Of a stretch of DNA of 64,000 nt, positions 60,280 through 64,000 are shown piece after piece. The translations under genes were made by a program, and so were the position numbers. Source of the DNA: Arcicella lustrica (lineage in GTDB: Bacteria > Bacteroidota > Bacteroidia > Cytophagales > Spirosomataceae); contig NZ_JAYGIM010000017.1 of NCBI RefSeq assembly GCF_034930985.1, positions 62,001 to 126,000 of the forward strand, written 5' to 3'. Under the pieces are notes generated by a model that was given only the letters and a program-made list of their open reading frames with translations, was not told where the DNA came from and searched no databases. How positions within the stretch are numbered: position 1 is the first letter of the stretch; each line of letters starts with the position of its first letter.

Positions 60280-60465
60280 TAGCAAATGGCTATCGGTCTT
60301 CGGTCATCAGCAGTCGGTTTTATCATTTAAAGCGAACTGTTGATGGCTAAAAGCTTACAAAAAAATCTGATAATCTAAAGCTGAATATTGATGACCAACA
60401 TTCGACTGCTGAAATCCGACGACCGAAATCTGATGACCAATATCTGACAGCCAAAATCCCCTAAA
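60280..60465. repeat. Word-like inverted repeat between the PQQ dehydrogenase and cytochrome genes
   Basis: Reiterated words GGTCATCAG, CAGTCGG, GATGACC and GACCGAA, on both strands, form an imperfect long hairpin. The left half (about 60284-60320) matches the complement of the right half (about 60395-60455). No promoter-like TAnnTTTG is seen. Confidence 0.65.
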
Positions 60466-60470
60466 GAAAA

Positions 60471-60869
60471 ATGAAAACTATTTTACTGATTGCTTCGATG
60501 TTATTTCTTTCTCCATTTTGGCGTCAGAATGAAGATGAATTAGCAGAGAGTATTGCACGTGGCAAAGAAATTTATCTCAATAATTGCATCGTTTGCCACA
60601 TGGGAAAAGGAGAGGGTGTCGAAAAATTGAATCCACCTTTGGCTGGTTCAGATTATTTGATGAAAACCCCCGAAAAGGCCATTAAAGCTATCAAATTTGG
60701 ATTAAAAGATTCGATTGAAGTAAAAGGTGTAAAGTATAATGGCATGATGCCTGAACCGGGATTAGAAAATGAAGAAATCGCAGATGTGATGAATTATATT
60801 TCAAATTCTTGGGGAAATAAATCAGCTAAAATTATTGATGTTAAAACAGTAGAGGGAATCAAAAAATGA
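60471..60869 (+). CDS. Periplasmic cytochrome c, class I
   Basis: A 132-residue protein with an N-terminal export signal (about residues 1-19). The heme motif is CIVCH (residues 39-43), and the axial methionine is in NGMMPEP near residue 84. A mono-heme class I fold (IYLNN ... PPLAGSDYLM ... MNYISNSWG) is seen. It follows the PQQ dehydrogenase after a repeat-filled gap of 195 bases and is a plausible electron carrier for it. The stop TGA is also the start of the right arm of the terminator. Confidence 0.88.
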   Translation: MKTILLIASMLFLSPFWRQNEDELAESIARGKEIYLNNCIVCHMGKGEGVEKLNPPLAGSDYLMKTPEKAIKAIKFGLKDSIEVKGVKYNGMMPEPGLENEEIADVMNYISNSWGNKSAKIIDVKTVEGIKK

Positions 60870-60880
60870 TTCCCTCTTTT
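60852..60880 (+). terminator. Terminator overlapping the cytochrome c stop codon
   Basis: GAGGGAATCA (60852-60861) pairs perfectly with TGATTCCCTC (60867-60876), followed by TTTT. The TGA stop is part of the stem. Confidence 0.9.
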
Positions 60881-60915
60881 AGCTTTGGTAACTTTTCAAA
60901 AGTTGTCAAAGCTAA
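60879..60915 (-). terminator. Hairpin after the GH43 gene, back to back with the cytochrome terminator
   Basis: TTAGCTTTGGTAACTTTT pairs with the complement AAAAGTTGTCAAAGCTAA, with two wobble or mismatch positions. It serves the minus-strand gene ending at 60924. There is no U-tract. Confidence 0.55.
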
Positions 60916-60923
60916 TTTATTTA

Positions 60924-61877
60924 TTACTTCCTCTTAAAATAAGGCCAGCCTTTTTTAAAGCCCATTTCTAATAAATTGATTTTAGATTTTCCTTGGTCTT
61001 CTGCATCATAATAATGAATAGAAACAATGTTTTTACCTTTTTCTCTTAGCAAACCTACATGTCCTGGTCCTTGGAATTTACCTTCTGTTCTTAGAATAAC
61101 CGTTCCTCCACCAGCATTCAAATCTTTCCCTGTTTGATCTAAAAATGGTCCTAAAGGATTTTTAGAACGCCCACAAACGATATAATAAGTACTGTTTAAT
61201 CCTTTGCAACATAAACCATTATTCACAAAGAGGTAATAATATTCTCCTTCTTGAATCAAGCAAGATGCCTCCCAATCCGATTCTCTGCCACCAGCTACTT
61301 TTTTGATACTTTCTCCTGTTTTGATTTTTCCAGAAACAGAATCTAATTCTACCGCCCCAATTCCTCCAAAAAATGAACCATAAGTCATCCAAATTTTACC
61401 TTGTTTGTCTTTTAAAATACTTGGGTCGATGGCGTTGAAATCTTTTCTTTCTTTAGAAGCTACCACCATTCCTAAATCCGTCCATTTGTATTTTGGTGAA
61501 TTTGGGTCAAGCGTTTCGTTTGTGGTTAAACCAATAGCAGATTGCGTTACGCCAAAAGATGAACAAGAGTAATACAAATAATATTTTCCGTTCATGAAAA
61601 TACAATCGGGAGCCCAAAAATGTCCTTGAAATTTTGGGACATATTCTTTAATCCAAGTTGGGAAAGAATCCTTTTTGTAAACCGTTTGAGGTGATATTTT
61701 CCAGTTTTCTAAATCACTTGAATAAGTAGCTTTGATGCCGTTACCCGTTGAGAAAATCCAATAATAATTTCCATCTTTTTGTATCGTGGAAGGGTCGTGA
61801 GATTCAATTTCTCCCGTTTGTGCTTGGATGCTATAACTGAAGAGTAAAGAAAATAAAGCAAAAATGATGTGTTTCAT
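60924..61877 (-). CDS. Secreted glycoside hydrolase family 43 (arabinan endo-1,5-alpha-L-arabinosidase type)
   Basis: A 317-residue exported enzyme with a signal peptide ending SIQAQ. GH43 acidic residues are seen as HDPS (general base D28), AIDPSIL (pKa modulator, about residue 150) and WEASC (general acid E, about residue 205). Blocks FQGHFWAPDCIFMNGKYYLYYS (in part) and KIWMTYGSFFGGI are typical of arabinanases of the five-bladed propeller fold. It should cut alpha-1,5-arabinan from pectin. It shares strand and neighbourhood with the GH97 gene 63 bases upstream and may be co-transcribed. Confidence 0.9.
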   Translation of the reverse strand: MKHIIFALFSLLFSYSIQAQTGEIESHDPSTIQKDGNYYWIFSTGNGIKATYSSDLENWKISPQTVYKKDSFPTWIKEYVPKFQGHFWAPDCIFMNGKYYLYYSCSSFGVTQSAIGLTTNETLDPNSPKYKWTDLGMVVASKERKDFNAIDPSILKDKQGKIWMTYGSFFGGIGAVELDSVSGKIKTGESIKKVAGGRESDWEASCLIQEGEYYYLFVNNGLCCKGLNSTYYIVCGRSKNPLGPFLDQTGKDLNAGGGTVILRTEGKFQGPGHVGLLREKGKNIVSIHYYDAEDQGKSKINLLEMGFKKGWPYFKRK

Positions 61878-61940
61878 ATTTTTTTGGGAAAAATAAAGCC
61901 CATAAAGCTTTAGTAAATCTGAACTTTATGGGCAAAAAAA

Positions 61941-63860
61941 CTATTCAAAAACTGCTACAAAACCGCCGTTGGCTTTTAAGGAGATTTTTGTTTGATTATT
62001 TGAAATGTTCATTGGAGATTCTTTCAAGAGTACTTGTTCATCGTCTGTAATCAATTGAGCTTTTTTGTTTTTCAAGAAAGATAAATCAAGGCTCAAATCT
62101 TTAGCAATACCTTCGCCATTGATGCCAGCCACGTACCATTTATTCCCTGACTTTCGAGCAACGACAAATAATTTACCCGGAAAACCATCGATAAAACGAG
62201 TTTCATCCCAAGTACTTGGTAAGGTTTGCAAGAATTTTTGAGCGAATTCAGGTACATGATTCATGCCTTCTGGTGCTTCCGCAAAATGTTGAATACCAGA
62301 AATAAAGACAACCGATAAAGCTAATTCAAAAGCTGAAGTAGTACGTCTTTTAATATTTGGTACTTTATATAAATTCATCGGCGTAAAATCCATTGGGTCG
62401 AAAGCATTGCGAGTAAAAGGCAAAGTGGTACAATGGGCAGGCTGTTCGTCGGCAGCAGCTTGGTCGAAAGTAACCATTTCAAAACCTTTTACTGCTTCGG
62501 CAGTCATTAAATTCGGATAAGTTCTATGCCAGCCTCTTGGTAAAGTTGCTCCGTGAAAATTCACTAAAAGTTTTGCTTTTGCCGCATCTTCCAAAATATC
62601 CAAATAATATTTAATCATTGATTGTCCATCGCCGCCAAAGAAATCAATTTTTACCCCAGCAATACCCATTTCCTTGATTTTGTTGAACTCTTTTACTCTG
62701 CTTTCATGCGTTAAAAGCATTCCTTTTGGATGATACTTCACGGTATTCCAATCGCCTGCTGAATTATACCAAAGTAACAATTTTACATTTTTGGTTTTAG
62801 CATAATCTGCCAACCATTTTGTTTTATCATAGCCAATTCTAGTATCCCAATCGGCATCAATCAAACAATATTCCCAGTGCATTTTAGCGGCAAAATCGAT
62901 ATAGTCTTTCGTTGTTTCAAAGTTGACAGATTCGTCTTTTTTAATAATCCAACTCCAAGATGCTTTTCCAGTTTGGATAAATGAAGTATCCATTTTAACA
63001 GCAGGTTTAGCTAAATCTGTTCCTAAAGTAGATTCTGTGATGGTTTTCAATGAACCCAAAGCGATTACTCTCCACGGCGAAAGCCAAGGTAAAGTGGATT
63101 GCGGATTAAGTTCGCCGCCTGTAAATACTTCTGGAGCTTGTGGGAAGCCAATTTTATATTCACTATTAGGCGATTCTGCTCTTAAACGAGTTGCACAATA
63201 GGTGCCATCCAAACCAGCTTCTGTCAACAAAACCCAAGTGCCATTACTTTGAAAAAGTGCAGGATATACCCAACCAGCTTTGATAGGCGAAATAATACCT
63301 GCTAAAATGTTTTTCTGATAAAATTCTTCATAAGAAGGATGGCAATGTTCCCAACCTGTTTGGGCATCACTCATGGGTTGAAGCCAAGCTTTGGTAGCTT
63401 CTGGAAATTTGAAAGAAGTAATTTCTTCACTGATTTTTTTAATATCAGTTGAGTTCTCAGGGAAGAAATATCTAAAAGCTACACCATCGTTTGAAACTTG
63501 AAAAATAATGTCAAGTTTTTTGCCTTGTGCGTTTTTCAATTTAAAAACCTGACGGTTGGCTATATAGGTAATATTACTTTTTTTGGTTGTACGAATTGTG
63601 TATTGATCTTTTACCAAAGTCGGTTTACTTGATCCCAATAATGCAAGCCCTTTTGTGAAATCTCCGTCTTCACGAATAAGTCCTAAACTGGAAGATGCTA
63701 AAACAGTTTTGCCTTGGAAGCTTACTGAATACTTTGCCTGCTGATTTTTGATGGAGAAATCAACAACAATTTGACGATTTGGACTGAATACTTTTTGTGA
63801 AAAAGCACCAAAAGAAAGCAATAAAAGAAGGAATACTTGTAATGATAATTTTAGGTTCAT
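61941..63860 (-). CDS. Secreted glycoside hydrolase family 97
   Basis: A 639-residue exported protein with a signal peptide ending GAFSQ. It has the GH97 three-part layout: an N-terminal beta-sandwich (about 20-270), a TIM barrel (about 300-560) and a C-terminal beta domain. The barrel carries WSWIIKKDESVNFETTKDYID (in part), LIDADWDTR, KLLLWYNSAG, AGVKIDFFGGDGQ and LVNFHGATLPRGWHRTYPN. Calcium-site glutamates and the AEAVKGFE block fit. The aspartate in KIDFF corresponds, from memory, to the nucleophile of retaining alpha-galactosidase-type members rather than SusB. This should be confirmed by alignment. No SusC/SusD pair is in the window. Confidence 0.9.
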   Translation of the reverse strand: MNLKLSLQVFLLLLLSFGAFSQKVFSPNRQIVVDFSIKNQQAKYSVSFQGKTVLASSSLGLIREDGDFTKGLALLGSSKPTLVKDQYTIRTTKKSNITYIANRQVFKLKNAQGKKLDIIFQVSNDGVAFRYFFPENSTDIKKISEEITSFKFPEATKAWLQPMSDAQTGWEHCHPSYEEFYQKNILAGIISPIKAGWVYPALFQSNGTWVLLTEAGLDGTYCATRLRAESPNSEYKIGFPQAPEVFTGGELNPQSTLPWLSPWRVIALGSLKTITESTLGTDLAKPAVKMDTSFIQTGKASWSWIIKKDESVNFETTKDYIDFAAKMHWEYCLIDADWDTRIGYDKTKWLADYAKTKNVKLLLWYNSAGDWNTVKYHPKGMLLTHESRVKEFNKIKEMGIAGVKIDFFGGDGQSMIKYYLDILEDAAKAKLLVNFHGATLPRGWHRTYPNLMTAEAVKGFEMVTFDQAAADEQPAHCTTLPFTRNAFDPMDFTPMNLYKVPNIKRRTTSAFELALSVVFISGIQHFAEAPEGMNHVPEFAQKFLQTLPSTWDETRFIDGFPGKLFVVARKSGNKWYVAGINGEGIAKDLSLDLSFLKNKKAQLITDDEQVLLKESPMNISNNQTKISLKANGGFVAVFE

Positions 63861-63946
63861 TGTAAGGAAAGATGGTTTGATGAGTAATACATAAACTAAA
63901 TCAATAAAACTCTTTACAGAATTTAATGATTGTAAAGTTCAAAAAA

Positions 63947-64000
63947 AATCGCCTTATCGGATAGATTTTTGATGGATAATCTACTCGACAAGACGATTTT
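63947..64000 (-). terminator. Terminator of a minus-strand gene beyond the right edge
   Basis: The arms AAAATCGTCTTGTCG and CGATAAGGCGATTTT (minus-strand reading) pair with G-U wobbles and are followed by TTTTTTTT. This implies a gene just to the right, read on the minus strand and ending before the GH97 gene. Confidence 0.7.

Overview
The window is a chromosomal segment of a member of the Bacteroidota, most likely order Cytophagales (Emticicia/Spirosoma-like). This rests on several things: strongly AT-rich DNA; starts without clear Shine-Dalgarno sites; several upstream -7 elements matching the Bacteroidota consensus TAnnTTTG; a type IX secretion (T9SS) C-terminal sorting domain; the phylum-typical order uppP-truB-ribF; and lipoproteins with acidic residues after the lipid cysteine. 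The species cannot be named from sequence alone. I saw no rRNA, tRNA, CRISPR array, insertion sequence or prophage.

Layout. 1-4.4 kb: an ABC-F ATPase running off the left edge, a 21-bp minisatellite, a glutamate-synthase-like FMN enzyme and a DUF502 membrane protein. 4.7-9.2 kb: an Ldh-type dehydrogenase, a VapBC-like toxin-antitoxin pair, MltG, a thioesterase and a YihY membrane protein. 9.2-13.6 kb: cell-surface and housekeeping genes (two glycosyltransferases, a YciO/Sua5 protein, an LpxL-like acyltransferase, a WbqC protein). 13.8-20.8 kb: ClpC, RibF-TruB-UppP, a decayed T9SS gene remnant and a xylulokinase. 20.9-24.8 kb: an ABC exporter whose ATPase gene carries a frameshift, a second ABC ATPase and a SanA-like protein. 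25-32.6 kb: topoisomerase IV subunit A, a large membrane protein, a Nudix CoA pyrophosphatase, a COG2509-type flavoprotein and a surface lipoprotein. 32.7-40.6 kb: a T9SS cargo protein coupled to a thioredoxin-domain YyaL-like protein, an outer-membrane-like protein, RuvC, a YbhN-like flippase and a GT2.

40.9-46.8 kb is a compact same-strand run of six exported proteins. It contains a CsgG-family protein, a DUF6175-like protein and a small lipoprotein, has a good promoter in front and a terminator behind, and is the best candidate for an undescribed envelope system. 47-50.7 kb: polysaccharide deacetylase, GT2, TatD and asparaginase. 50.7-56.9 kb: a MarR regulator, a full-length LanB-type dehydratase with no LanC or recognisable precursor peptide, and a divergent Ntn-hydrolase acylase. 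57-64 kb: a desaturase strikingly like animal dihydroceramide delta-4 desaturase, a double Myb/SANT coiled-coil protein, a PQQ sugar dehydrogenase next to a cytochrome c, and secreted GH43 and GH97 glycosidases.

Intergenic DNA is also notable. Several gaps hold word-like imperfect inverted repeats, one holds a perfect 44-bp palindrome, and one holds a nested inverted repeat. These form a repeat layer the genes do not explain. Functionally the window suggests a heterotrophic, polysaccharide-degrading bacterium with T9SS secretion and possibly desaturated sphingolipids.
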